From Oscheius dolichura (Eukaryota > Nematoda > Chromadorea > Rhabditida > Rhabditidae), in assembly GCA_932521035.1 (NCBI GenBank), contig OW051495.1:8618001-8682000 (forward strand): a stretch of DNA of 64,000 bases, given 5' to 3'. Positions 23,287-34,466 of the stretch are shown here, in pieces. The notes beneath the pieces are model-generated. The model made no database searches, was not told the origin of the DNA, and saw only the letters and a list, made by a program, of their open reading frames with translations. The first letter of the stretch is position 1, and the number at the start of each line of letters is the position of its first letter. A program made the translations under genes and the position numbers.

Positions 23287-24805
23287 ATTGTCTAGTCGCC
23301 GCAGTCGAAGCACCAGGTCTAAAAACCAATGGCGCGGCGAGGGAATGCCGTTTCAGCTGTTATCAAATAAGAAAAGGTTGCGTAAAACTCAATCGAGGGA
23401 ATATAATTAATCAAGTTGAGCCTGTCTTTGAGACGGGAGCAGAAGAAGTCAGGGATGTTTACAGACTGTCTAATTTGTTGATGAAGAACGAACAGAAATT
23501 GTAAGAAATATTCATAAGGAACAGAGGATCAGATTGGAATTGGCAATATTTTGATCCTTTTTCGAGTAGGACGGAAAGCACCGGACCTAAACAGATTTCT
23601 ATGGCCAATTTATGAAAATGGCCGCAGGGATCAAAATAAGTATTCTAACCATGCATTCAATTTTCAAGAGAACTTATTGCCACATTCCGATACTTTGGTT
23701 CTATGCATTTCAAATTACCGCCCCACCGGTTCAAGGTTACCGTAGAAAATGACTCCACGGATTCTCACAACGCTAGTCTTTTACACTACCTATTGGAAAT
23801 AGTGGTTCAGACAGTCCATCTGTGGTTTCCAGACCTTCGACGTCGCGGAGCCTTCTAGGAGGTTTTCAACCCTTATTTCCGAGAAAGGTAGCTTTATATC
23901 AAATGTTCAGTATGTCCAGGACACTCTCAGGCACTGTATAGTCCACGGCTCCCAACCAAGTACTGTAAATAGGAGTACAGCCCCTTCAGAGGGTATTTCA
24001 CTTCCTTGTCTATCTATTCTCAACCCACTCTTCTTCACTAGCTTGTCGGCTGTACCCTTCCGAATGACTAAAACTCTTCCAAGCAAAAATAACTCTATTC
24101 AAACTGTGTATGAACGCTATGACAACTTACGTTGTGAAGGAATAATATGACGCGCGGATTCTTTGACCGTAGAGCAGAAGATTCTCCGATTTGTCATAGG
24201 TTGTACCTTGTAGCTGTTCTCTTTTCTGCAACTTGATGAAAATATTAATCTAACAAGATCAAAAAAGCGTCAGAGCGGCGTCATTATCCTAATTTGGATG
24301 GCAAACAATGACCAGAAACATTCCAGCTGGATTGAAATAGGGCACAATAAACACCGGACTAAAAATAGGGGTTTAGGATGCTTCTAATCCGTTTACTTTG
24401 GGTAGCTATGGTAGTTTTAGGTGGGTACTACAGTACTGTAAAGTTCCAGTACTTCATTAAAGCCTGCGACTTCTGGATCCACGGGAATCAAATGTAGAAC
24501 TTCCTGTACCTCTAGAACTGGCGACAAAATGTGCTAGGTAATCCGGAAGTCCCCGTGTTCTCCCCGTTTTGAACCCATTGATCCGTGATGACTTAAAATT
24601 CATCTTCCTCCTACGCGCTGCCATTCCCATCTTACCTAATCTTCGTCTAGTTAGTAAATTATGTCTCCATATATCGCATAAAGCCTCTTGTACCCGTTAA
24701 ATCCTTCCCTCATTCTTCTCTCCCGGATTAACCTTTACCAGGATCCGTAAGCTGTTTAAAATCCCCCTTCGTTACACTTCATAACACAATCTGGTGTCGG
24801 GAGCA
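23287..24805. other. Intergenic, no gene seen (1.5 kb)
   Basis: Lies between a divergent sre and srx pair and so may hold both promoters. I see no coding exon; a CTACAGTA/TACTGTA cluster is at about 24425-24440. Confidence 0.45.
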
Positions 24806-26043
24806 ATGGGCTCCGTCGCCGAAGGAGACTCTCCCCTAATTACCGTCTACGGTAAAGATGTCGCAGCCCTTATCATCTTCATCGTAAGTTCCTGCCCTCT
24901 ACAGTACCTTAATTCATTCCCAGATTGGTTTCGTCGGTGTCTGTGGTAATATTACCATCGCTTTCTTCACTAGAAAACTGCCAACAATGAATAATCCGTT
25001 TGGTCGGCTTCTTGCCAGTCAAGCTAGTGGAGAGGCTATTCTCTGCTCTGTTTTTGCCTTCTACGTGGCTCCGATGATGTGGACAGACAGTTCAACCATG
25101 ATAAAATACTCTTATTATGCTGGCTGGATCAATCTGATCTGTTATGATATTTGTACCTGGTCTCATTTATTTATCTCTATCAATCGCTTCGTGGCTATTT
25201 GTACTCCAATGCGGTATGAGACTGTCTTCGGGTTGGTTATAGGATTATCGAACGGTTTTCATGGGGAGCAATCTCTCACTTCTTTGTTAGTGAATTAAAT
25301 TTGGTAATTACAGTAAGAGGAACACTTCGGTCATGATCGTTTTCACCTGGTTTGCTGCCGCCATTTGGGAGACGAATATGCACTACATTGCTGACTGTCT
25401 CTTTGTTTTTGACGCTCCTCATTGGGCTTTTCTTTTCGAGACCTTTAAACCGGTAAGTCTTACAGTATTCTGGGTACTGTATGTGTTTTGTTTCAGGTTT
25501 GCGCAAATATCACCTGGTACAGTGACTTCACCCGCGATATCAGCTTCGTCGTCCTGATTGGAATAATTGACGTTATTACCATATTCAATGTCCATCGTCT
25601 AAATAAAATGGTAGTTTTGCTTCTTTTCTACAAAAAATTATGAAAAATTTCAGTCTGGAGCCGCCTCCCAGGCGCAAATAATCCGCCGAAAGAGGGAAGT
25701 CAGCTTCTTGAAACAGGCTATCCTCCAAATGTTGGTCTTCGTCGCGGAACTTTGCACTTATTTCGTCCTATGTTCTTATTTTATCGACCAGCGATGGGTT
25801 TTCTGGATCATGACTTCTCTCGCTTGGGTCTGTGTTCATACCACTGATGGATTGATCATTCTATTCTTCAATAAGGAATTCCGAAGACTGATTAGTAGTC
25901 CTATTAGAAAGCTGTGTAAGGAGGAATTTCCGAGAAAACGAGTAAAATTAACTTTAGGTGCTTCCGGAAAGGACACTACCGTAGCCGTGAACAATACTAC
26001 TGGAACAACTCCACAACATCAGTCTCAGCCGTCGTTGCATTGA
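24806..26043 (+). CDS. Srx-family chemoreceptor 2 (328 aa)
   Basis: Exons 24806-24883, 24924-25231, 25314-25452, 25497-25610, 25654-25915, 25958-26043; sum 987 nt. Same signatures as the srx at 18268: LPTMNNPFGRLLASQASGEA, YDICTWSHLFISINRFVAIC, ISFVVLIGIIDVITIFNVHR, RKREVSFLKQAILQM, DGLIILFFNKEFRRLISS. It lacks the intron that srx 1 and srx 3 have at the DG codon before helix 7. The final intron (25916-25957) is 42 nt, a multiple of three, and has no stop. Retention would add 14 residues (KEEFPRKRVKLTL...); splicing gives LCASGKDTTV, aligned with the paralogs. Sensory GPCR, ligand unknown. Confidence 0.9.
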
Positions 26044-27949
26044 ATTTATCTCTTTACCTCTATGTTTTTTTTTGTTTTTTTTTGTGTATATAATCCTATT
26101 GTTACATTTTGTGATCGTCCCCGTAAATCAAATAAACTTTTTGGTTTTAATTTGCCTTTATGTTTACAGCAGCTTCGGGTGGGTTCCATTCGCGGGAAAG
26201 CCTAATTTTGAGTTAATTTAAAAACATTTTATCTTGGGATCTTCTTGTAGTGATGTTCCGATTATTCTTGAGGCTATGGTAGTCCCAGTTATCCGCCGCC
26301 CCAGGACTTCTTCCCGGAACTGGCTACCAATCTTCAGGAAGTGTCTTCTTCTCATTCTCTCTCGTCACCACCATTAATTGTTGCAAATGTTCTTCTACGT
26401 CAAACGACGTCTCTGGGAGAGGACCCATAAAAGAGTCGTACAGCTCTTATATGCCAACACATGACCTCGAAGATAATACTGGCGATTATGTCACTAGTTA
26501 GAGCTGTTTCCCCGTCTACGAGAAGCTGATATCAACGTACATTCGTCTTTCCTTCGTGCGATATTTAATCCCTTTTTAATTGACGTCTAAAATGCTGAGT
26601 GTTGTTCAGAGAATCGTAAATCCGATCTACTGGGTTTTGCAGCAATATAGAGCGGGGGATACAGCTCCTCCTCCGTGTTAGAACTGTCTGGGGAATAATA
26701 TGACGCAAAGGAGGACTGGGGCAACACCTGGGAGAACAGCATCAAAGACCTGGCCCAACCTCTGGGGGTTGGAGAGCAGACCTTTCCAAATGGTATGGTT
26801 CCACTGTTCTCCCCATCAAGCAAGACCACTTTTGAGACATCGACATCCTCCACACCTTGGGCATAGCTCGACACAATAAAGTCGATAGTGATAACGTTGA
26901 AAATCCTCTACGCTATCCACCGTTGCTTTAATTGCGACGAACTATTCCGGCTGCCCAACGTAAGCTTTTATTTTAAAAATTATAAAATTTCTTTAAATCG
27001 TGTTAAAAAAACTAGGCTCTTATAGGGATAACTTCATCTGTTTACCCCGGACCACATGGGAAAGTGAGACCAAATGATCTTACCCAAGTTTTGGAGGAGC
27101 AGCTTACCATGACAGCGGTTCAAACATGATGGAGGCGTTTCTATATTCTATGGAATTCAGAGGTAAAATTGTTCCTATTAGCTTTTAGTTTCCTACATGT
27201 GTGCCCGTAAAATCGTCAGGAAATCTTACTCTTGGCCTAATTTGAAAAATGACATACATTCAAATCCAAGCTTGTTCTCCCTTTAAAACTAAACCGTTTC
27301 AGTGGAATCTCGACAAGAAATAGAAGAACAATTGAAGAGGAGCCCAGTGGAGGAAATGGGCGTAATCTGAAGGAGAGATCATTTGGTACGACAATCTCAA
27401 CAGGTCATCTGCAACTACAAAGGAGTGCCCTCGTTATAAGTGAATAAATAAACTTGTCAGAGCGTACTGGTTTTTCTTGTTATCAGTATCCAGGGTAGAA
27501 ATACTCCGCTGGACACCCTCCTCCCATTCCTTCTGCCTCGGACCATTTTGTTTGCTTTTCGAGTGACCCCTTCTCGTATTTTCGGCCACATGTGCCATTC
27601 GCAACGCGGCTCGCGAGCGTCTGTTTTTTAGGCCACCTTTCGACCACCGGCTATCGCTCTCTGCTTTATATTTTTCTTTCCCCTTTTCTTCTTCCTTTAC
27701 ACATCAACTTTTTTCAGTCATGCATACTTCATGCTCATATTTTTCTTCATTCTTCATCACACAATAATGATACGGGTCAAATAGCTATAAACCCCCGTTA
27801 ACTCTCACTGTGAGAACAAACAGCGTTATTAGAAAAATTCATTAGCATATTGAAGTTATTCTTTAGCCTGTTCACAGAGAAAACGAGCAAACCGTAGCTA
27901 ACGGTGAGTAGGCGACGTCGGTATCCAACAATTTTCATGATTTCCAGCA
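26044..27949. other. Mostly empty region with one dispersed-repeat copy
   Basis: An AATAAA at about 26130 can end the srx transcript. A minus-strand open frame at 26587-26874 (95 aa) has no recognisable motif. Short exon-like pieces near 26900-26960 (ILYAIHRCFNCDELFRLPN, then a GTAAGC donor) and 27300-27370 cannot be joined into a gene. Copy 2 of the dispersed repeat lies at 27520-27755. Confidence 0.35.
27520..27755 (+). repeat. Dispersed repeat, copy 2
   Basis: Matches copy 1 (14935-15192) in GACCATTTTGTTTGCTTTTC, CGAGTGACCCCTTCTCG, ATGTGCCA and the 3' block CATGCATACTTCATGCTCAT. It also shares GGCCACCTTT with copy 3. Confidence 0.55.
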
Positions 27950-28257
27950 GATGTGAGAACAGAAACAACAACTTCTTCATGATGATAGGCGGCAATATCT
28001 ATAAAGGCAATAAATGCGGACTTGAAGATCTTCATCTGAACGACGGCCACAGTTTGTTCACTTGGCTGTCTCTGGCTAAAAGTCTTCTCCAGCGGTTCTC
28101 TACCACGAGGTAAACGTTTTCTTGTTTTTCCTGTTAATCTCGCTCCCTCTCATGACTAAGGTGTCTGATTTTCAGAGAAATGGTCTACAAGTTGAAAAAA
28201 CTCAACCAATACTGGATCATAGCTGCCCTTTTGATGGCCATTACAATCATCAACTAA
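27950..28257 (+). CDS. 3' part of a small tail-anchored protein, family unknown
   Basis: Two exons: about 27950-28109 and 28176-28257 (TAA). The protein end reads NIYKGNKCGLEDLHLNDGHS, then LAKSLLQRFSTTREMVYKLK and a final hydrophobic helix YWIIAALLMAITIIN. A single C-terminal helix after a charged amphipathic stretch is the layout of tail-anchored proteins (SNARE- or Bcl2-like), but I find no decisive motif. The acceptor at 27949 implies an upstream exon, which I could not place in frame, so the start is open. The stop lies 1 bp from the stop of the convergent groundhog gene. Confidence 0.4.
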
Positions 28258-28258
28258 A

Positions 28259-31200
28259 TCATTGAATGCAGTATGTTGAGGGTTTATTGGAAAAGGAAAA
28301 TAAAAGAATTGTTAGTGAACTCTGTATATTTTTTGCTTGTTTTAAAACTTTAGTTTTCGGAAAGAGAACACGAGCAGTGCAAACGTTTTTATTACATAAA
28401 GCTCTTTTAATTAGTTTAGACTCCTGTGTGGGAGTGAAAAATCTAGAATTTCCTTGTAAATCTCCAAGAAATACGGCAATCCAACAGTCGTCTCTTCTAG
28501 CCAGCTCCTCAGTCCGAAGAAATTCTTCTGTAGCCTTGAAATGAACTGAAAGAAGCCTCTTATCAATAAAATTACAGTAAAAACTCGCCGAATAATACGT
28601 GTTCTGGATAGTTTGATCGTTGAATTCACTGTAACAGGAAGCCAGTATCCCGTTGACTATGATCCTTCCATTTGGAGTGACTGGAGCATAAATTCCTTTT
28701 CGTTTCTTCAATATGATGTAGTTGATCCTCTCCAGGACAAATTCTCCCTGGACAGTAATTTTAAAAGTTAAATGATGAATACAGTACCTCGTGGAAGACA
28801 TAGACGCAATCTCCTTGGCTGAGATTATGGGCATATACTTCGCCGGTCTCCGGAAGAAGAATTACCGACTTGCTATGCAATTCTGAAATTAATAAGATCT
28901 TTTCTACATTAAAAACGCATATACGGGCTTTCCTAAAAAAGGAAAAGTCGGAATTCTGAATAAAAAGCTTTCCAAGAGGAAAGAGATTTCCTAATAGAGA
29001 ACAATAGCTTTATCGCCTCTGTTTGCAGAATAAGGAAAAGAGAGGAAAGCCTCCAGACTCCTCTTTTCAAAGTCCAAAACTGGGAAATGGTCTCGCTATG
29101 GTGCTCATTAGAGGGAATACGGTAGCACAAAACCGAGAAACAGGATAAACTAACCGCTACACTCTTCCCTGTAGATCAAATGGTTTGGTGATAATTGCAG
29201 AGTCCTCCCCGTATTTGTCTTCAGCTCATAGAATGTTCCTTCATATTCCGGTTCTCTATGCAACCAATACCGGACCGGAGCGAAATAGGCCTAAATTCGT
29301 TTTTCTTCGTCAACCCCATTTATGGACCAACCTCAATTCTATTAGCAGTTAAAACATAGTCTCCAACGTCTAGTTCCTTTATCAGTTTCTTTCCATTGGG
29401 TGTAATTACTACAGTATCTTCAGAGAAGCATTGGAATTGTTGTAAGAAGGATTGAAGAGCTTCCAGCGGAGTTTGAGGAGGCATTGGGGCGGGAACGTTC
29501 TGAATTAATTAAACTAAAGCTACAAGTATGAATCTTATGAATACCTCAGGAGCTTGAACTTGTGTTTGAACCTGTTGGGCTTGTGCCTGCTGCGCTTGTG
29601 CGTTGGACTGGGAATTGGCTTGTGAATTCGAATTGGAGTTACTGTTCGAATTCGAATTTGAGTTTGAATTTGAATTCGAATTCGAGTTCGAATTAGCGTT
29701 GGCGTTAGCATTTGATGGAGGAGCAGGAGCCGGAGGCACTGCTGCTGCAGCTGCCGCCGCAGCAGCAGGTGGATCACTCGAAACCACATCTCCAGTTTCA
29801 AATTCATCGTCCATTGGCGGCTGAAAAGGTAAAAATAAGATAAAAGAGAAAATACCTACCCCTCCGGTTTCAAAAATCAATGCGTGGAATTGGAACAAGT
29901 CCACTTTACAGAGATTGTCAGTCATTCGCTTGTTCCCGGAACGCCAGATGAAATTACCGCGACTGATGACCGTTTCAACTCGACTGTTGAATTGAGTTTG
30001 AGCTTGCCGAGCCAGAGACTGAAAGAAAAAGTTGTAGAAGATGATTAGCCGCTAAAAGTCTAGTCTATCCTCCATCTCTTTACCGTAAGCGCGCTCCGTT
30101 TAGACATTTTATCAGGCAACACGAAGCCATTTTTCTTGGTTTGTGCTTCGTGAAATGATCTGTGACCATTACCGTAACCCTAAACAATTTGAGAAAGATC
30201 TTGGCGGAGAAAAAAATGTAGTGATCCAATTTGAGCTGAATGCCCCAAATAGACTAGAGGAGGAGGAAGAGAACTCCAATTGGCTACGGTACTATAATTT
30301 GCTCCTTACCCTTGACATTGTATCCGTGTCCATTTGAGAGAAGTCCAGGCTACTTTTCTCATGTAAATGTTTCGTGATCCCATAACGAAGTGTCTTATTG
30401 CAGCAGGTGGCTCCTAAACATCTTCTTCTTCTTCTTATAAAAAGTCCCCAATACCTTCCAATTGGGAATTGTTGACCTTGCACCCGACGAAGGAGGTCAC
30501 CCCGTTGTCCGCGAACATCTCCACTCCGATATTGTAGTTTCCCGGAGTTCGCCAGGCCATGATATGGTACTGATCTGCTTTGAACTTGCAGGTACAGTTG
30601 GCGTCTTTGTGTTGACTGGAGACGACAAAATCCGCATCTGCTACAATCATCTCCAACGGCTCGTTTATGGCTTCCTCAGCAGCTTTTCTCAATTTCTGAA
30701 AAGGGCACTGTAGCCAGAAGAGGAAGCTGTCTAACTGTGGCTATAATTCGTCGATCAATCGACTGAAAGGTGTCCTCATCCTTGAGATCCTGTACCATTC
30801 CATGCATAGAAGAGAAGAGATCCATATGACAGCACTTCATACCTAACAAGGGAAGGATACTTGCTCGTCATCACTTTTTCAAACTTTTTTGATGCCATCT
30901 GATAGAGAATTTTCTGGCGATCAAGACATATTTTTTCGATTTTGCCCAAATGAGGTTTTAGTAGAGGAAAATCCTATTTAACTTTTTGACACCCTCTAAT
31001 GATATATCCTTTTTCCACTGTTTTGTATTGTTTTGACCTGATTAGATAATATGTTTAGCTGGCTTAGTGGTTAGCAAGCTAGTTCATAGATAAAGGGATG
31101 CCGGTTCGGATCCTGTCGGTGTTTTTCTTTTTGTTTTTTTTGCCTTTATCGCGATTCTCGCTTGTAAAACATATGCAATCCTATGAACTATAGCGGTTAC

Positions 31201-33878
31201 TGTATCCTACCGTCATTTCGGCTATGATCACAGTGGGAGTCCTTCGGGAATCCTATCCGATACCCGTCTGTCTCCAACTCGATTCCCGTTTCCGTCACAT
31301 TTTCTCCCGGCAAATGTTCCAACGGAGTGCCAAGTGGATCGGGGTCGGTTAGGGCGGAGTAGACGGTCTCTTCTTCTTTATCATAGGGGTTGTACTGAAA
31401 AGAGGGGCATTGATTTACTGACAGGGCTTACCCCGGCTTGTCTTGGCGTCTCAAAGGCCAGCACATAGATTCCTTTCCTCTTGATTTTACAGGTAAAGTC
31501 TCCAATGGTGTAGGTCGCCTGAACGAAGTCCTTCTTTGAAACGAAGATTTCAAAAATTCGAGCGAATCGCTGCTGGACCCGCTTCTTCACGACCTAAAAA
31601 AGGATTCTTCTTTTTTGTGGAGCCTAACTGACATTGGCTACGACACCCTGCGCCTCGCAACTCTTATTGAATTCCGGGCTGGTAGCTGCCTGGTCGATGA
31701 CAGTGACGAGCATATCATACATTGGCCGATGGCAGCACTTATTCCCTGTTCGTCGTTCTCTAATGCAATGGGTTCCAGCACCCAAATTGGCTAAAGGATC
31801 CAGCCGGATGTCGGCCCAGTCCTCTCGTTCGATTTCCAGCGTTGAACCGAGATCCTCCTGGGCGTCAATCCCGGCCAACCAAGCTTCTCTCTCGTAAAAC
31901 GAGATGTTATACTGAATTTGTAAATTTGTCCGGGTTCCAGCGGGAAAATACGATACCTTGGATGGGTTCTGATAAGCCAAGACGTTCAGATTATTAACAT
32001 TGATTTTACACATCCGTTGTCCGTGATAATAAGAAGCCACAACGAAATCCTCCGAAGAAATGATGATATCAAAGGCATGATCGTAGATTTTTTGGATTTG
32101 CCGCTGGACCCGCTAAAAAGGCTTCTTTGTTAAACGCATCTTGTGACTTGCCGGGGCCGGTTACCTTGGCGGTGTCTCCCAACAGTTCGTCGGGGTATTC
32201 CTTTACATTTATCAGGAGCTGTTCAATGTGGGGGTCACAACACACCTCTCCGTAGATGTGGCTCGAGATGTTCCCTATAAATTAATTCTGTATTGTGAAT
32301 CCAGAGTAGAACTTCTACAGTAATCTGTGGTCGAGTATTCTACTTCTATTCAAAACCCAAGCCCGTGGGTCCTACCACGAAGGCTCGAATTAACTTCAGC
32401 CCCGTTAGAAAGGCGCCAAGTTAATGTTTGAGTCCATTAAACCCAAAAAAAGCGATGGTTTGAATGTCTTCCCCCGTCTAGATCTGGATCTTTCCCTAAA
32501 CTGTCGCAACCATTGATCCGCTTCATTTAAATTAATTGCCGCGCGGGCAAAAAGTCCAAGAAAATCGAAAGTTTACCCACCGCGAAATGCGCAATGCCCT
32601 AAAATGTTCCAGCTAAAGGAGCCAGTAAGTTTTCAGAACGTTCTTTGATTGGCAAAATCAATTGACAAGACAAAGACGGGTGAAAAAGTCTCAAAAACCC
32701 GTAAACTTGCCGGGAATCTATGCGCGGATCGTAGAATCGCCGGCGCGGAAGAGGTTTAGAGAAAAGGGCGAGCCGTAGAGATAAAGGGAAGGTCTAATTC
32801 GCCTGCCAGTAAAGCATAGGACCCTGAGATTCGAGACATGATGGAATGCAGAAAGTCTAAAAGATCGAAACACGCGACTGGCGCGGTGTGTGCCGGCGCA
32901 CAATGCAGCCCCAAAATTTAACGTGAAGTTAATAAGGACTGCTAGACTGTTCGTATTTGGGGCGCACTCGGAAAGCGGACGAAATTAGTTGCTGTGATTT
33001 TTGCACAGCGGATTTTGAACTTTGTAGCCAGACTGATGGCAAAGCCCTTTTTGAAAATGAATAAGGAGAGAGTGGGTTCATAGAGAAAAACCAGTCGGCG
33101 CCCACGTTTTATCGCTAAAAAAAGAGTGAGGAATTGAGTTGTGCCCCGTTTCAAACTAGGACCAGCCGGACAATTTCTTGGTCCGGGCGTTTTGATTCGG
33201 TCGGATTCTAGGACTGGACTTTTTAGGCTGCGACGTCAAACTGTGTTTTGAACCTTCTTTGCCCTGGCAGGGAAAAATAGAGTCCACTTCCAAAGGGAAC
33301 CGGGCAGCATTTTACTGGCAATTTTCAAGAAACAGGAAGAAATTGGCCTTTTTAGGTCGGAAATGAACTATAGAAGTCAACTAACCTCTTCTATTCAATC
33401 TCCTGGCACATTTAATTGCCCTATCGTTGCCAACTTCTTGATATTTGTAGGTAACATTGCTCATCAGCTCTTCTTCTTCTTCTTCGCTTGAACTTCCCAA
33501 AAATTCTTCCATAGGCTCCTTTGTAGTCTTCTTCTCGTGCCCAAATTCTCCAGAATTCCTCTTCTCGTCGATAAATTCTCCTTCACTTCGATTGTTTGCC
33601 GACATATGCTCTCCAAAGAGTAGATGAGGGGTTGTAGTATCCGGTTCTTCCTCTTCTTCAGAAGATTGAGCCATTTCCTGGGAGCTAGTTTCATTTTTCG
33701 AAGCAGTATTGCCAAATTCTCCGCTGTTCTTCTTCTTATCCACGAATTCTCCTGATTCACGCGTTTCTGGAGACGAGATCTGGTCTTCCTCCTTGGCTCC
33801 ATCTGCCTGGTTCATTTTCGATAGTCCAGCTGCTCGGACATAGAATAAATAGACCAGGATAAAGAGTAAGGGTCGCAT
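28259..33878 (-). CDS. Groundhog-type protein: four Ground-like domains + Hint domain (1067 aa)
   Basis: Fourteen exons in transcript order: 33386-33878, 32165-32274, 31633-32112, 31432-31593, 31211-31394, 30736-30842, 30455-30695, 30310-30413, 29860-30018, 29545-29820, 29332-29499, 29155-29290, 28788-28882, 28259-28747; sum 3204 nt. Exon 1: signal peptide (MRPLLFILVYLFYVRAAG) and a long acidic Glu/Ser region. Then four Ground-like units, each a CC start and an FExIxSxxDF...CK...LAF core: EVCCDPHIEQL, GNKCCHRPMYDM, GMKCCHMDLFSS, GATCCNKTLRYG. Next come a Pro/Ala and Asn/Ser repeat linker and a hedgehog-type Hint domain: QCFSEDTVVITPNGKK with the catalytic Cys, LQLSPNHLIYRE, GIYAPVTPNGRIIVNGILAS with CYSEF. 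Hint domains self-splice off the secreted N-terminal part. C. elegans groundhogs that I know carry one Ground-like domain. The 3' end past the Hint core is less certain. Confidence 0.85.
29622..29709. repeat. Hexamer repeat coding for (Asn-Ser)n
   Basis: On the + strand, degenerate GAATTC/GAGTTT-type hexamers. On the gene strand they read alternating Asn and Ser (with Ala at the N-terminal end). The synonymous variation shows selection for the dipeptide or an old expansion. Confidence 0.85.
31056..31143 (+). ncRNA. tRNA-like Pol III unit in a groundhog intron
   Basis: An A-box-like TGGCTTAGTGG (31060-31070) and a B-box-like GGTTCGGATCC (31103-31113) are spaced as in a tRNA, with a CAT in the anticodon position (AGTTCATAGA). 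The acceptor and anticodon stems do not pair well, so it is not a working tRNA. T-runs at 31122-31141 would stop Pol III. It may be a tRNA-Met-derived SINE head or relic. It lies antisense in intron 30843-31210. Confidence 0.4.
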
Positions 33879-34466
33879 TGGAAAGCCAAAATTGAAAAAT
33901 CGAAATGAAACGTGAGCGGAGACTGGAGGGGGAAGACACACAGCGGCAAGGTGGTGGTGGGGGTGATTGGGCTAAAGAGGCGATTCTTCTTCCAGTCTCG
34001 GCCGCGGCTGAATCTCTTAAATTTTGTCGCGCGGTCAGACAAGCATGTGAAAGGGTATTATGGGAAGTTCTCGCGGAACAGGATGAAAATGATCGGAATG
34101 ACCGGAGACGCGGCAGGGAAGAAGGGCTAAAGCATGAGGGAACGAGTCTTATCGGTGAGGGGATTGGTCATGGAGATGGGAGAAGCCAACCTCGGTTCAG
34201 AAAAGAAGTGGGCACGAACTGTAGTGTGATCGAACAGCGGCAAGAAGAAGCGCCATTTATTGAATAAAACTTGAGAAAAAGGCAAAATTTCTGACCGTAT
34301 CCCTAAGAAGTCACCCCGGTTGGAAAAGCCCCCTTTGGGCCCACAGGGACTCTTTGAGGCGGCTCCTGGCCTTTTTGCAGTAAAAGCAACAGCCCTGAGC
34401 TGCATACCTTCATGTGGATAGGGAACCCCGTAAACAACAAGCTGACAGAAGGTAGAAGATCTTTAT
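33879..34466. other. Upstream region of the groundhog gene, no other gene seen
   Basis: 588 bp between two minus-strand genes. Open frames on both strands are compositional (Arg/Gly/Glu) and lack motifs. Confidence 0.4.

Noticed and set aside
26587-26874. 95-codon minus-strand frame as a small gene
   Set aside because: No recognisable motif, no signal peptide and no splice context; kept only as a remark.
29603-29824. Plus-strand open frame reading FEFEFE then Ala/Gly
   Set aside because: It is the antisense of the Asn/Ser repeat in the groundhog gene.
30025-30135. Possible extra exon (NGFVLPDKMSKRSALT) in the groundhog gene
   Set aside because: Joining 30310 directly to 30018 restores the Ground-like pattern and the frame; the extra piece lacks a usable acceptor.
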